A stretch of DNA of 64,000 nt. Origin: Aquifex sp964425585 (lineage in GTDB: Bacteria; Aquificota; Aquificia; Aquificales; Aquificaceae). A model generated the notes under the pieces. It was not told the DNA's origin. It worked only from the letters and a program-made list of their open reading frames with translations, and did no database searches. The stretch's first letter is position 1. Every line of letters starts with the position of its first letter. This document shows positions 1-7,822 of this stretch, piece by piece. Position numbers and translations under genes: made by a program. Location of the stretch: positions 1 through 64,000 of the forward strand of contig CAYRMG010000001.1 of NCBI GenBank assembly GCA_964425585.1, read 5' to 3'.

Positions 1-539
1 TCTATAAAGGCCTGTTCCTTTAGGGCTTCAAGCTCCTTCTTTAATCTTTCCGCTTGCTTTTGCTTTTCCCTCAGCTCCTTTATTAGCTCCTGGTTAGTTT
101 TCCTGAGTTCCGAAAGTTCCTTTAGAATATCCCTAAGAAGCTCCGTATTCACACCTTCAGACTCACTTGCTATTTTCTCCTCGTGTTTTTTGAACTTTAT
201 ATCGTATCCCTCTACAGTTTCCAAGTATTCGTATATTACGTGATTAACCTCGGAGAGGAGCCTCTCAAGCTCCGTGGAAAGCCTGAGGTCAACTTTTGCT
301 TCCTTAAATATCGTGTAATAAATGTCTATAAGCTCGTTTACCGAAGGTTCTATTTTATTTTCAACAACATAGCAAAACACGAAGAACCACTTGGCGTAAT
401 TATTCGGTGTGGGAAATATTTCCTGTTCAACGAAGAAGTTAAACATTTTCTTAATAATCTCTTTTAGGTTTTTTTTATCTTTTTCGGTTAACTCTTGCCC
501 TCTTTTTATCTTCTCATAAACCCCGCATTTAAATTCCAT
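1..539 (-). CDS. N-terminal part of a probable diguanylate cyclase (partial)
   Basis: An open frame runs from an ATG at 539 off the left edge of the window, giving about 180 residues. The first ~85 residues contain a PTPNNYAKWF motif like the N-terminal helical domain found before GGDEF domains in many bacterial diguanylate cyclases. From about residue 125 it becomes a charged Lys/Glu coiled coil of the kind that joins sensor and catalytic domains. No GGDEF domain is inside the window, so the function is inference. The start lies 14 bp after the trmFO stop on the same strand, so the two are probably cotranscribed. No Shine-Dalgarno is visible before this ATG. Confidence 0.7.
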   Translation of the reverse strand, partial: MEFKCGVYEKIKRGQELTEKDKKNLKEIIKKMFNFFVEQEIFPTPNNYAKWFFVFCYVVENKIEPSVNELIDIYYTIFKEAKVDLRLSTELERLLSEVNHVIYEYLETVEGYDIKFKKHEEKIASESEGVNTELLRDILKELSELRKTNQELIKELREKQKQAERLKKELEALKEQAFI

Positions 540-553
540 TAGGAGAAATTTTA

Positions 554-1888
554 TCAAATTCTTACTAACTTACTTTCCGCCAACTCCTGTTCTTTTAACC
601 ACTTTTCCATACTCTTTAGTGCTCTTTTTGCCATAAGTTCCTTTTTCTTCTTCTTGTCCTTTATTTTTTTCCCGAGGGGAGGAAGAAGTCCGAACACAGG
701 ATTCATAGGTTGGAGCTCCCCTTCCTTTGTGGTTATATACTTCACGAGTGCCCCGAGCATCGTCTCTTCGGGAGCTTTTACTGGGGTGAGTCCCCTTGCA
801 AGTCTTCCCGCATTTATGCCCGCAAGAATACCCGTTGCGGAGGAAGCAACGTATCCCTCAACACCCGTAATCTGACCCGCAAAGAATATGTTTTCCTTCT
901 TCCTTAGGTTTAAAAAGGGTGTTAAAACTTTGTTTGATTGAATGAAGGTATTTCTATGCATTGAACCCAGCCTTACAAAGACCGCATTTCTCAGGCAGGG
1001 AATTAATCTAAAAACCCTTTTTTGTTCCTTGTAGGTGAGCTTTGTCTGAAAGCCCACAAGGGAGAGTAGCGTCCCTTCTTTGTTCTCTTTCCTTAGCTGA
1101 ACAACGGCAAAGGGTTGTTTACCGGTTCTCGGGTCTATTAATCCTACGGGTCTCATGGGACCAAAGAGGAGAGTCTTGTATCCCCTTTCTGCCATCTCTT
1201 CTATCGGGAGGCATCCCTCAAAGTGAACAGCTTTCTCAAAATCCTTCGGCTGAACCTTTTCCGCCTTCAGGAGTTCCTCGTAAAATACCCTATACTCTTC
1301 CTCCGTAAGGACACAGTTAAAGTAATCCTCTCCCCCTTTTCCGTATCTTGAACCCCAAAAGCCTTTTGAGAAATCCACGCTGTCCGCTTCAACTATCGGA
1401 GCTATGGCATCGTAAAAGTAAAGGGTGTCGTATCCCACAAGCTCCTTTATTTTCTCCGATAACGCATCGGAGGTTAAGGGTCCCGTCGCTATTATTACAA
1501 TTTCGTCCTCGGGAATATCCTTTACTTCTTCCCTTATAAGGGTTATGTTTGGGTGGCTTTCTATCTTTTCGGTTATGTATTCGGAAAATATCTTTCTATC
1601 AACCCCCAAAGCTCCTCCCGCGGGCACCCTTGCGGCTTGAGCGGCTTCAATGACAAGTGAGCCGAGCATCTTCATCTCCGCTTTCAGAAGTCCCGCCCCT
1701 GTTGTGAGCTCCATACCTCCCAGCGTGTTGCTGCACACAAGCTCCGCGAGATTTCCCGTTTTGTGTGCCGGGGTCATCTTCTTGGGTCTCATCTCGTAAA
1801 GAATTACCTTGTGTCCTTCGTTAGCAAGTCTCCAGGCAGCTTCGCAGCCCGCGAGTCCTCCTCCGATGACAATAACCCTCTCCTTCAT
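554..1888 (-). CDS. trmFO: Methylenetetrahydrofolate--tRNA-(uracil-5-)-methyltransferase TrmFO
   Basis: TrmFO is a flavoprotein that makes ribothymidine-54 in the T-loop of tRNA using methylenetetrahydrofolate and FADH2. The 444-residue product opens with the FAD dinucleotide fold (VIGGGLAG, residues 7-14). It has the conserved Cys in ELVCSN (Cys52) and the catalytic-region FEGC motif in the middle. The length fits the family. I chose the ATG at 1888, because the longer frame to 1957 adds 23 residues that antisense the next gene and lack any FAD-fold character. It is divergent from citryl-CoA lyase with only 25 bp between the start codons. Confidence 0.95.
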   Translation of the reverse strand: MKERVIVIGGGLAGCEAAWRLANEGHKVILYEMRPKKMTPAHKTGNLAELVCSNTLGGMELTTGAGLLKAEMKMLGSLVIEAAQAARVPAGGALGVDRKIFSEYITEKIESHPNITLIREEVKDIPEDEIVIIATGPLTSDALSEKIKELVGYDTLYFYDAIAPIVEADSVDFSKGFWGSRYGKGGEDYFNCVLTEEEYRVFYEELLKAEKVQPKDFEKAVHFEGCLPIEEMAERGYKTLLFGPMRPVGLIDPRTGKQPFAVVQLRKENKEGTLLSLVGFQTKLTYKEQKRVFRLIPCLRNAVFVRLGSMHRNTFIQSNKVLTPFLNLRKKENIFFAGQITGVEGYVASSATGILAGINAGRLARGLTPVKAPEETMLGALVKYITTKEGELQPMNPVFGLLPPLGKKIKDKKKKKELMAKRALKSMEKWLKEQELAESKLVRI

Positions 1889-1900
1889 AACCGAATTTAA

Positions 1901-1906
1901 TATAAT
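1901..1906 (+). promoter_or_regulatory. -10 element for a probable leaderless ccl transcript
   Basis: A perfect TATAAT lies exactly 7 nt before the ATG at 1914, and no Shine-Dalgarno lies between. Transcription from this element would start at or within a base or two of the ATG. The -35 region falls inside the trmFO start and matches the consensus poorly. Confidence 0.6.
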
Positions 1907-1913
1907 CTTTCCT

Positions 1914-2693
1914 ATGGCTGAGAAGAAGTGGAAAACCGCAATATCAACCCATATCAATCACGAACCTTATATAAGGGGATACAGACTTCTTGACCTGGTG
2001 GGGAATCTCACCTTCTCGGAAGCCATATACCTCCTACTTAAGGGGGAACTCCCTTCGGAAGCGGAAGCGAAGATGATGGACGCTATATTCGTCTCGGTAA
2101 TAGAACACAGCATAGCTCCTCCATCGGTTATAGCAACGAGAGCTGTAATAAGCGGTGGTAATTCTTTAAACGTAGGCGTCGGTGCGGGTGTTCTCGCATT
2201 CGGAAGTGCCCACGGGGGAGCCCTTGAAGACGCAATGAGATTTATGCAGGAAGGGGTAAAAAGTCAAAGGCCTGTTGAGGAGATAGTAAAGGAATATCTA
2301 TCTCAGAAAAAGCCCATTCCCGGATACGGCCACAGGTATTACAAAGAGTATGACCCGAGAACGAGAAGACTTTTTGAGCTCGCAGAAAAATACGGTTTTT
2401 GTAAAGAGCACTGTGAGTTTGCCAAAAAGGTGGAGGAAGAGATATACAAACAGAAGGGAAAGAGAATAGTTCTCAACGTTGACGGTGCTATAGCGGCAAT
2501 AACCTCTGATATGGGATTTGACTGGAGGCTGGGTAAAGGATTCTTCATCATAGGAAGGGTTCCCGGTCTTGTGGCACACGCATACGAGGAGCTCACTCAA
2601 GAAAAACCCTTCTCAAAGAGACTTTCCGAAGAGGAATACGAGTATATCGGTGTTGAACCGAGAGAGCTTCCCGAGGATAAAAAGAAGGTATGA
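1914..2693 (+). CDS. ccl: Citryl-CoA lyase (citrate synthase-like)
   Basis: This 259-residue protein belongs to the citrate synthase superfamily but is much shorter than citrate synthase (about 370-430 residues). It corresponds to the C-terminal lyase domain of ATP-citrate lyase. The catalytic triad is present: His100 in GSAHGG, His140 in PGYGHR and Asp190 in LNVDGA. In Hydrogenobacter and Aquifex a protein of this size splits citryl-CoA into acetyl-CoA and oxaloacetate, the second half of citrate cleavage in the reductive TCA cycle. The citryl-CoA synthetase subunits are not in this window. The ATG at 1914 is preferred over a frame starting at 1809 that runs antisense through trmFO. Automatic annotation would probably call it gltA. 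Confidence 0.88.
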   Translation: MAEKKWKTAISTHINHEPYIRGYRLLDLVGNLTFSEAIYLLLKGELPSEAEAKMMDAIFVSVIEHSIAPPSVIATRAVISGGNSLNVGVGAGVLAFGSAHGGALEDAMRFMQEGVKSQRPVEEIVKEYLSQKKPIPGYGHRYYKEYDPRTRRLFELAEKYGFCKEHCEFAKKVEEEIYKQKGKRIVLNVDGAIAAITSDMGFDWRLGKGFFIIGRVPGLVAHAYEELTQEKPFSKRLSEEEYEYIGVEPRELPEDKKKV

Positions 2694-3181
2694 AGCGCCT
2701 CATTCCTCCCCTTCTTGCGCTAATACTTTTCGGGCTTCTCATCTACATAGGCGTTCAACAGGATAAATCAGCTCATACCGATATCGTAAATGCTCCCCTT
2801 CCTAACATAACTCTGGAAACCCCCGACGGTAAGAAGATAAACCTCAGCGATTTCAAGGGAAAGGTGGTGCTTATAAATTTCTGGGCTACCTGGTGTCCTC
2901 CGTGTAAGGAAGAGTTTATACTTTTTAAGGAAATCTACAAAAAGTATAAGGATAAAGGATTTGAGATAATTGCGATAAATACAGACCCCGAAAATCTGGA
3001 GGAATTCCTAAGAGAACATAAACTGCCCTTTATTGTTGTAATTGCAAACGATGAAGCGCTTGACTACTTCAATCCCCAAGGTCTTCCCACCTCATACCTC
3101 GTGAACAGGGAAGGAATTGTCGTAAAAAAGAGGCTTGGCGTTTACAGAGAACTGGAGAAGGACATAAAGGATTTACTTTAA
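2690..3181 (+). CDS. TlpA/ResA-like membrane-anchored thioredoxin
   Basis: A single N-terminal membrane anchor (residues 5-21) is followed by a thioredoxin fold with the active site WCPPC (Cys69 and Cys72). The fold would face the periplasm. Proteins of this family reduce apocytochrome c or oxidase copper sites, or act as general thiol reductants. The start overlaps the ccl stop by 4 bp (ATGA), so it is translated from the same mRNA. The next genes are for heme A synthesis, which suggests a role in cytochrome oxidase or cytochrome c maturation. At 163 residues it is a normal length. The exact substrate cannot be read from the sequence. Confidence 0.88.
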   Translation: MKRLIPPLLALILFGLLIYIGVQQDKSAHTDIVNAPLPNITLETPDGKKINLSDFKGKVVLINFWATWCPPCKEEFILFKEIYKKYKDKGFEIIAINTDPENLEEFLREHKLPFIVVIANDEALDYFNPQGLPTSYLVNREGIVVKKRLGVYRELEKDIKDLL

Positions 3182-3199
3182 TGGTATATTGTTAAAATT

Positions 3200-3403
3200 A
3201 TGAGCCAAGGCCTTAAGAAATATCTTGTCGCTCTTATATTTTTGGGAATAGCCCTCCTCTCCATGACATACACGATTTACAACTACTTCAAGTATCCGGA
3301 AAACAGGGAAAGGTTCCTTGAAAGATTGAAAAACGCAAGAACAACTAATCTCTTTCACGAGATGAGGGAAATGAGACTAAAAAAAGGAGGAGAGAATGAG
3401 TGA
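3200..3403 (+). CDS. Small single-pass membrane protein of unknown function
   Basis: This 67-residue protein has one hydrophobic segment (about residues 9-28) followed by a basic, charged tail. I do not recognise a family. It sits 18 bp after the TlpA-like gene and its stop overlaps the ctaA start by 8 bp. It is therefore part of the heme A/oxidase maturation operon and may be an assembly factor or small oxidase-associated subunit. That role is inferred only from position. Confidence 0.7.
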   Translation: MSQGLKKYLVALIFLGIALLSMTYTIYNYFKYPENRERFLERLKNARTTNLFHEMREMRLKKGGENE

Positions 3404-4292
3404 AATAAATTACCTGAAGAACAGTCCCTTAAAGACGCTTCTCCTTCTTTCCGTTATTTTTACTTACGTTTTGATGGTCTTTGGAGGAATAGTAACATCA
3501 ACCGGTTCGGGTCTGGGATGTCCCGATTGGCCCCTTTGCCACGGACAGCTTTTACCCTTCCAGCTCAAGGAAAGTATACCTACACCTCCCGCACCGGTTG
3601 TGGCACCTACACCTCTCCAGCCCTGGATTGAACAGACCCACCGTATACTCGGGGGAATAACGGGAATAATTTTACTTACAACACTCTTTTACGCATTCAA
3701 GAGAGGAACATCTTTCGTAAAGAAGGCTCTCATTTTTATATTTATAGCCTTAATTCTTGAGGCACTTCTCGGAATGAGGGTTGTTGTAACGGAAGCACCT
3801 CTTTTGAGGGAACTTCTCCACTACGTTTACACCACATCCCACCTTATCCTTTCCGTTTTTATACTCTCAACGATTACGATAACTTACTACTATGTTAAAC
3901 ACTTCGGTGAAAGACTTGAGGAAAGAGTGCCCCACTCTGATGCCTTATACGTTGCTGTTATGTTTCAGATACTCCTCGGTATATTCGTAAGATACGTAAA
4001 GGCAATGGAATACAATCAGTTTGTTTACTACCTTCACATCACTTACGCGGGATTCCTTGTAATACTTTCCCTCTTCATAATGTTTAGGAAATTGAACAGA
4101 GAAAGCGTTATAACCTTTGCTCTTATGGTAGCCCAGATACTTGCAGGTGTGGCTACCGTAGTATCCGGCTTCTTCCTTCCTTATCTATTTTTCCACATAG
4201 CTATAGGTTTCTTTATCGTTGCGTGGGTTTCATATCTTGTTGCTCCCTCCGTTCTGAAAACTTACTCGGAGTTCAGAGGTGAGGTCCTATGA
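3396..4292 (+). CDS. ctaA: Heme A synthase CtaA (COX15 family)
   Basis: CtaA oxidises the C8 methyl of heme O to a formyl group to make heme A for cytochrome oxidase. The 298-residue protein has about eight membrane helices. It keeps the family's early GSGLGCPDWPLCHG region with its Cys residues, and conserved His residues including the one in WIEQTHRILGG. The ATG has a clear GGAGGAG ribosome site. Its stop overlaps the ctaB start by 4 bp, so the two heme-modifying enzymes are translationally coupled. Confidence 0.93.
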   Translation: MSEINYLKNSPLKTLLLLSVIFTYVLMVFGGIVTSTGSGLGCPDWPLCHGQLLPFQLKESIPTPPAPVVAPTPLQPWIEQTHRILGGITGIILLTTLFYAFKRGTSFVKKALIFIFIALILEALLGMRVVVTEAPLLRELLHYVYTTSHLILSVFILSTITITYYYVKHFGERLEERVPHSDALYVAVMFQILLGIFVRYVKAMEYNQFVYYLHITYAGFLVILSLFIMFRKLNRESVITFALMVAQILAGVATVVSGFFLPYLFFHIAIGFFIVAWVSYLVAPSVLKTYSEFRGEVL

Positions 4293-5167
4293 GTGAGAGG
4301 GTGGAAACTTATCAAGGAACGCTAAAGGATTATTTGGCTTTAACAAAGCCCGGAATAGTTTCCCTCGTTCTGATAACAACACTCGGCGGAATGTATTTAG
4401 GCTCAAGGGGAGAGCTAAATCCCGAGCTTGTCTTTTGGACACTTATTGGAACGGGACTTGCAGCTGCGGGTTCTGCAGTTCTCAATATGGTTATAGATAA
4501 GGATATAGACCGTCTTATGGTAAGAACTGCGGAACGTCCCATTCCGAGAGGAGCGGTAAATCCCTTTAAAGCTCTTCTTTTCGGTATAGTTCTTCAGGTT
4601 CTTTCCTTCGGTGTTATGCTTACCTTTGTGGGTATAGTTCCCACCCTTTTGGTAGCTATTGCTTCGTTCTCATACGTAGTGCTTTACTCCCTTCTTCTGA
4701 AAAGGAAAAGTCCCCTCGCTACGGAAATAGGGGGAATATCGGGAGCCCTTCCCCCGGTTATAGGTTATGTTTCCGCCTCCGGGTCAATAGATGTGAACGC
4801 AATTGCCCTTTTTCTCCTTATGTTCCTGTGGCAACCCCCTCACTTCTGGGTTCTTGCGCTAAAGTATAGGGACGACTACAGAAAGGCGAAAATCCCGACC
4901 CTTCCCGTAGCAAGGGGTGTGTTCATCACAAAGTTGAAAACTCTACTATACACTGCCTCCCTATTCCCCGTAAGTCTTATTCCATACTTCACGGGTATGG
5001 TAGGGGAAGTTTACTTTATCACCGCAGTTGTTATGAATCTCATTTATCTCGGTCTTACACTTAAGTTCTTCTTCTCAAAGAAAGAGGAAAGCATGAAACT
5101 GTTCTTCTTCTCCATTATTTACCTTGCGGTTCTTTTCGGAATGATGATTGTTGATATGGTGAGGTAG
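4289..5167 (+). CDS. ctaB: Protoheme IX farnesyltransferase CtaB
   Basis: CtaB adds a farnesyl group to protoheme IX to give heme O, the substrate of CtaA. The protein is a UbiA-type polytopic membrane prenyltransferase of 292 residues. The Mg-prenyl-diphosphate motif NMVIDKDIDRLM is followed by RTAERPIPRG, both diagnostic for the CyoE/CtaB branch. A second Asp-rich loop (YRDDYRKAKIPTLP) is also present. It is coupled to ctaA by ATGA and is followed after 2 bp by an oxidase subunit I-like gene. Confidence 0.95.
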   Translation: MSERVETYQGTLKDYLALTKPGIVSLVLITTLGGMYLGSRGELNPELVFWTLIGTGLAAAGSAVLNMVIDKDIDRLMVRTAERPIPRGAVNPFKALLFGIVLQVLSFGVMLTFVGIVPTLLVAIASFSYVVLYSLLLKRKSPLATEIGGISGALPPVIGYVSASGSIDVNAIALFLLMFLWQPPHFWVLALKYRDDYRKAKIPTLPVARGVFITKLKTLLYTASLFPVSLIPYFTGMVGEVYFITAVVMNLIYLGLTLKFFFSKKEESMKLFFFSIIYLAVLFGMMIVDMVR

Positions 5168-5169
5168 TT

Positions 5170-6441
5170 ATGCTCTGGTTCTATCTTTTTATAGTTTCCA
5201 TAGCGGTGGGCGGATTCTTTGCCCTTTTAGTTGCAGTTGCAAGAACCCCCGGACTTGCGGACTTCTTTCCCCCTAAGTATTTTTATCACGCACTCGTCGG
5301 ACACGTTGATTCCGCACTCATAATAGGTCTCTACGCATTCCTTTTATTCCTTTGGCACAGGGTTTTTAAGAGGGAAGATAACCCGATTTTCTTCCTTCCG
5401 GGTGCTTTGGGATTCTTCCTTATTGTTATGGTCTCAGCTTTCGGACTCGGGCAGGCACTTTGGAATAACTACGTTCCTACTGTTATACATCCCCTCTTCT
5501 TTGCAGGTATATTTCTTTTCCTTCTTTCCGTTTTCCTGAACGCTCTCAGATTTTCAAAGGAAGCTATAAGGAATTTTTACCTCGGTTCAACCCTTGAGTC
5601 TATTCTTTCCACTACGGTTATAAACTCCATTCTGTTTCCTTTAACGCTTGTAGTTTCCTACTTTGTGATTCCCAAAACTCTCAACCCTCACCAGTATTAC
5701 GAGGCTCTTTTCTGGTTTCCGGGACATATACACCAGTTTGTGAATGCGGGTCTCTTACTTTCCCTTTGGTTTCTCATACTCGGTGAAAGGGTTATAAACC
5801 TTAGGTTTTTAAATACACTTCTTTTAACATTTCCCGGCGTTTACTTTATAGCACAGTTTTTTTTAGACCCGCTTAGTGAAGGTGCAAGAATTTTAACAAA
5901 GTGGGGCTACGGTGTAGGTATAGGTGTTCCCACAATTATTTACGGACTGCTCATACTTTCCAAGGCTCTGAAGCGAAAAGACTTTTACAGACTCGGGCTT
6001 ACTCTTTCCGTCCTCATATACCTTGTGGGTGCTGCAATGGGATACCTCATAGTCGGTATGGATACTCGTGTTCCCGCCCATTACCACGGTGTGATAGCGA
6101 GTATACTTGTTGCGGTTATGGTTCTCACATTCAAGTTTTTTGAAGAGTTCGGTTATGTAGAAAAACTCGGGAAGTTTGTAAAGAGTATTCCTTTTCTTTA
6201 CGGTATAGGTATGCTTATGTTCATCGGGGGACTTTTCTGGGCGGGTGTCTTCGGTGCACCCAGGAAGATGCCCGGAACTCAATACATACACAACCTTAAG
6301 GTCTATCTCTTCATGATACTCATGGGAGTTGGGTCTATCCTTTCGGTTCTCGGGGGGGCTTCTTTTGTCCTTTTTGTTCTGAAAAGCTTTTTAGGGAGAG
6401 TTAGGAATGAGAAAGAGAGAAGAGAGGGAGAAGAGGTTTAA
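5170..6441 (+). CDS. Divergent heme-copper oxidase subunit I-like membrane protein
   Basis: The 423-residue protein has about 12 predicted membrane helices and resembles cytochrome oxidase subunit I. The heme ligand pair is recognisable as AHYHG (His304 and His306, like AHFHY in CoxA), and an early His (His45) could be the second low-spin heme ligand. The CuB site looks broken: one His remains (GHIHQ, His186), but the Tyr four residues on is Phe190, and no HH pair occurs in the helix between 210 and 265. It may bind heme without reducing oxygen, perhaps as an assembly or heme-transfer partner, which fits the ctaA/ctaB context. No subunit II is next to it. Confidence 0.8.
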   Translation: MLWFYLFIVSIAVGGFFALLVAVARTPGLADFFPPKYFYHALVGHVDSALIIGLYAFLLFLWHRVFKREDNPIFFLPGALGFFLIVMVSAFGLGQALWNNYVPTVIHPLFFAGIFLFLLSVFLNALRFSKEAIRNFYLGSTLESILSTTVINSILFPLTLVVSYFVIPKTLNPHQYYEALFWFPGHIHQFVNAGLLLSLWFLILGERVINLRFLNTLLLTFPGVYFIAQFFLDPLSEGARILTKWGYGVGIGVPTIIYGLLILSKALKRKDFYRLGLTLSVLIYLVGAAMGYLIVGMDTRVPAHYHGVIASILVAVMVLTFKFFEEFGYVEKLGKFVKSIPFLYGIGMLMFIGGLFWAGVFGAPRKMPGTQYIHNLKVYLFMILMGVGSILSVLGGASFVLFVLKSFLGRVRNEKERREGEEV

Positions 6442-6523
6442 CATAGTCGTAGGCATAATTCTCGCACTCCTTGCCCTTATGACCTATATTGTGGTTTTTT
6501 TAGCGGTGTATTTGTTAAAATAA
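6407..6523 (+). CDS. 38-residue single-pass membrane microprotein
   Basis: A short frame starts inside the 3' end of the oxidase-like gene (35 bp overlap) behind an AGGGAGAG ribosome site. It encodes a basic/acidic N-terminus of about 12 residues followed by one membrane helix, ending at TAA 6521-6523. It fills the only space between the oxidase-like gene and the DUF420 gene. Its form resembles small oxidase subunits such as CcoQ or subunit IV, but that is only a resemblance in architecture. Confidence 0.5.
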   Translation: MRKREEREKRFNIVVGIILALLALMTYIVVFLAVYLLK

Positions 6524-6530
6524 GCTAACC

Positions 6531-6929
6531 ATGTATGAGTTATTAACCTGGTTAAGTCTTATAACTATAGGCTTGAGCGGTTTGTTAATACTAACGGGGT
6601 TAGTTCTCATAAAGACGGGAAAAAGGGAACTCCACAAAAAGGCTATGCTTACCGCTTCCTTTTTAGCTCTCTTATTCGTAATACTTTACCTTATTAAATC
6701 TTCCCTCTTTCCTCCGAAGAAATACACGGGGGAGTATAAAACCCTTTACTACTTCGTTTTATGGTCTCATACAATCCTTGCCATAATAAACTTTCCCTTG
6801 GCGGTTTATACAGTTTATCTGGGAGTTAAGGGACTTTACGACAAACACAGAAAAATAGCACCTATAACCGCCGCGGTGTGGATATACGTCGCGATTACGG
6901 GATGGATGATATACTTTTTCTTAAACTGA
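6531..6929 (+). CDS. DUF420 membrane protein
   Basis: This 132-residue protein has four predicted membrane helices and fits the DUF420 (YozB) family, which is usually encoded beside cytochrome oxidase and its assembly factors. Characteristic features are the His residues in GKRELHKKAM, LWSHTILA and KHRKIAP at helix ends. It ends the heme A/oxidase maturation run. A precise biochemical role is not known for the family. Confidence 0.8.
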   Translation: MYELLTWLSLITIGLSGLLILTGLVLIKTGKRELHKKAMLTASFLALLFVILYLIKSSLFPPKKYTGEYKTLYYFVLWSHTILAIINFPLAVYTVYLGVKGLYDKHRKIAPITAAVWIYVAITGWMIYFFLN

Positions 6930-6944
6930 GTAAAGGGGGTAGTT

Positions 6945-7421
6945 ATGAACAAATTCTTCCTTTCATTTGCGTTTGTATGGGGGTTTCTTTTTGCCGTTGA
7001 TTTTGCCTGCGTTGACACGAACAAGATTATAAGGGAATCCAAGTTCATAGCAAAAACCCAGCAGGAATTCAGAAGGGACATTGAGAAATATCAAAAAGAG
7101 ATAGAAACAAAGCAGAAAAAGCTTCAGGAGCTTAAGAAAAAGGTGGAAAGCGGCGTGATTTCGGAACAGGCTAAAAAGAAAACCATGGAACAAATTGAGA
7201 AACTTGAGGAAGAGTTAAGAAAACTTCAGGTGGAAGCCCAGACAAAACTCGCTAAGAAAAAATCCCAGCTTGAGCAGATGATTTTTAATAAGGTTATAGC
7301 AATAGTTGAGAAAAAGGCAAAAACCAAGGGCTTGAGTGCTGTATTTGACTGCAATATGCTCCTCTATAAAGATAAAAAGATAGATATAAGCGATGAAGTG
7401 CTAAGAGAGCTTGATAAATGA
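6945..7421 (+). CDS. Periplasmic chaperone, OmpH/Skp family
   Basis: A signal peptide of about 17 residues precedes a mature domain dominated by two long amphipathic helices rich in Lys, Glu and Gln. This is the tentacle architecture of Skp, which holds unfolded outer-membrane proteins in the periplasm. The start of the mature part (VDTNKII) and the C-terminal strand region match the family pattern. The 158-residue length is typical. A good ribosome site precedes the ATG, and the stop overlaps the Nudix gene by 4 bp. Confidence 0.85.
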   Translation: MNKFFLSFAFVWGFLFAVDFACVDTNKIIRESKFIAKTQQEFRRDIEKYQKEIETKQKKLQELKKKVESGVISEQAKKKTMEQIEKLEEELRKLQVEAQTKLAKKKSQLEQMIFNKVIAIVEKKAKTKGLSAVFDCNMLLYKDKKIDISDEVLRELDK

Positions 7422-7822
7422 AAAGAGAGTTTTCGGCGGGGGGTGTTCTTTTCAAGGATAACTATGTTCTTCTTATAAAGAATCCTTCGGGTGTATGGAG
7501 CTTTCCGAAGGGAAATATAGAGAAGGGGGAAACACCGGAACAAGCCGCCATCAGAGAGGTTTACGAAGAGACAAACGTAAAGGGAGAGATAATTACCTAC
7601 GTAGGAGAAATACACTACTGGTATAGGTTAAAAGGGGAAAAGATTTTCAAAAGCGTCAAGTATTACCTCATGAGATATGTATCGGGGGAACCTAAACCCT
7701 CCTGGGAGGTAAAAGATGCCAAGTTTATCCCGGTTGAAGCTGCAAAAAGGTTATTAAAATACAAAGGAGACAAAAGTATTTTTGAGAAAGCATTAAGGAT
7801 AAAGGAGGAGCTTAAACTTTGA
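7418..7822 (+). CDS. Nudix hydrolase, probable diadenosine tetraphosphate hydrolase
   Basis: The Nudix box spans residues 32-54: Gly32, Glu38, then REVYEETN. The usual Gly near the end of the box is Asn53 here. Length (134 residues) and overall pattern, including WSFPKGN and the IHYWY motif after the box, match the small Ap4A pyrophosphohydrolases of Aquifex. Such enzymes clear Ap4A made by aminoacyl-tRNA synthetases, especially under heat or oxidative stress. It is coupled to the Skp gene by ATGA. Its 3' end overlaps the converging nitronate monooxygenase gene by 11 bp. Confidence 0.85.
   Translation: MKREFSAGGVLFKDNYVLLIKNPSGVWSFPKGNIEKGETPEQAAIREVYEETNVKGEIITYVGEIHYWYRLKGEKIFKSVKYYLMRYVSGEPKPSWEVKDAKFIPVEAAKRLLKYKGDKSIFEKALRIKEELKL

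Noticed and set aside
1042..1640. Long plus-strand open frames opposite trmFO
   Set aside because: They are antisense shadows of a strongly conserved gene and show no domain or ribosome site.
1809..1913. Longer N-terminus for the citryl-CoA lyase frame
   Set aside because: It runs antisense through the conserved FAD-binding start of trmFO and has no relation to the citrate synthase fold; the ATG at 1914 sits right behind a -10 element.
1914..2693. Annotation as a full citrate synthase (gltA)
   Set aside because: At 259 residues it lacks the large N-terminal part of citrate synthase and matches the lyase-only domain used with citryl-CoA synthetase in this lineage.
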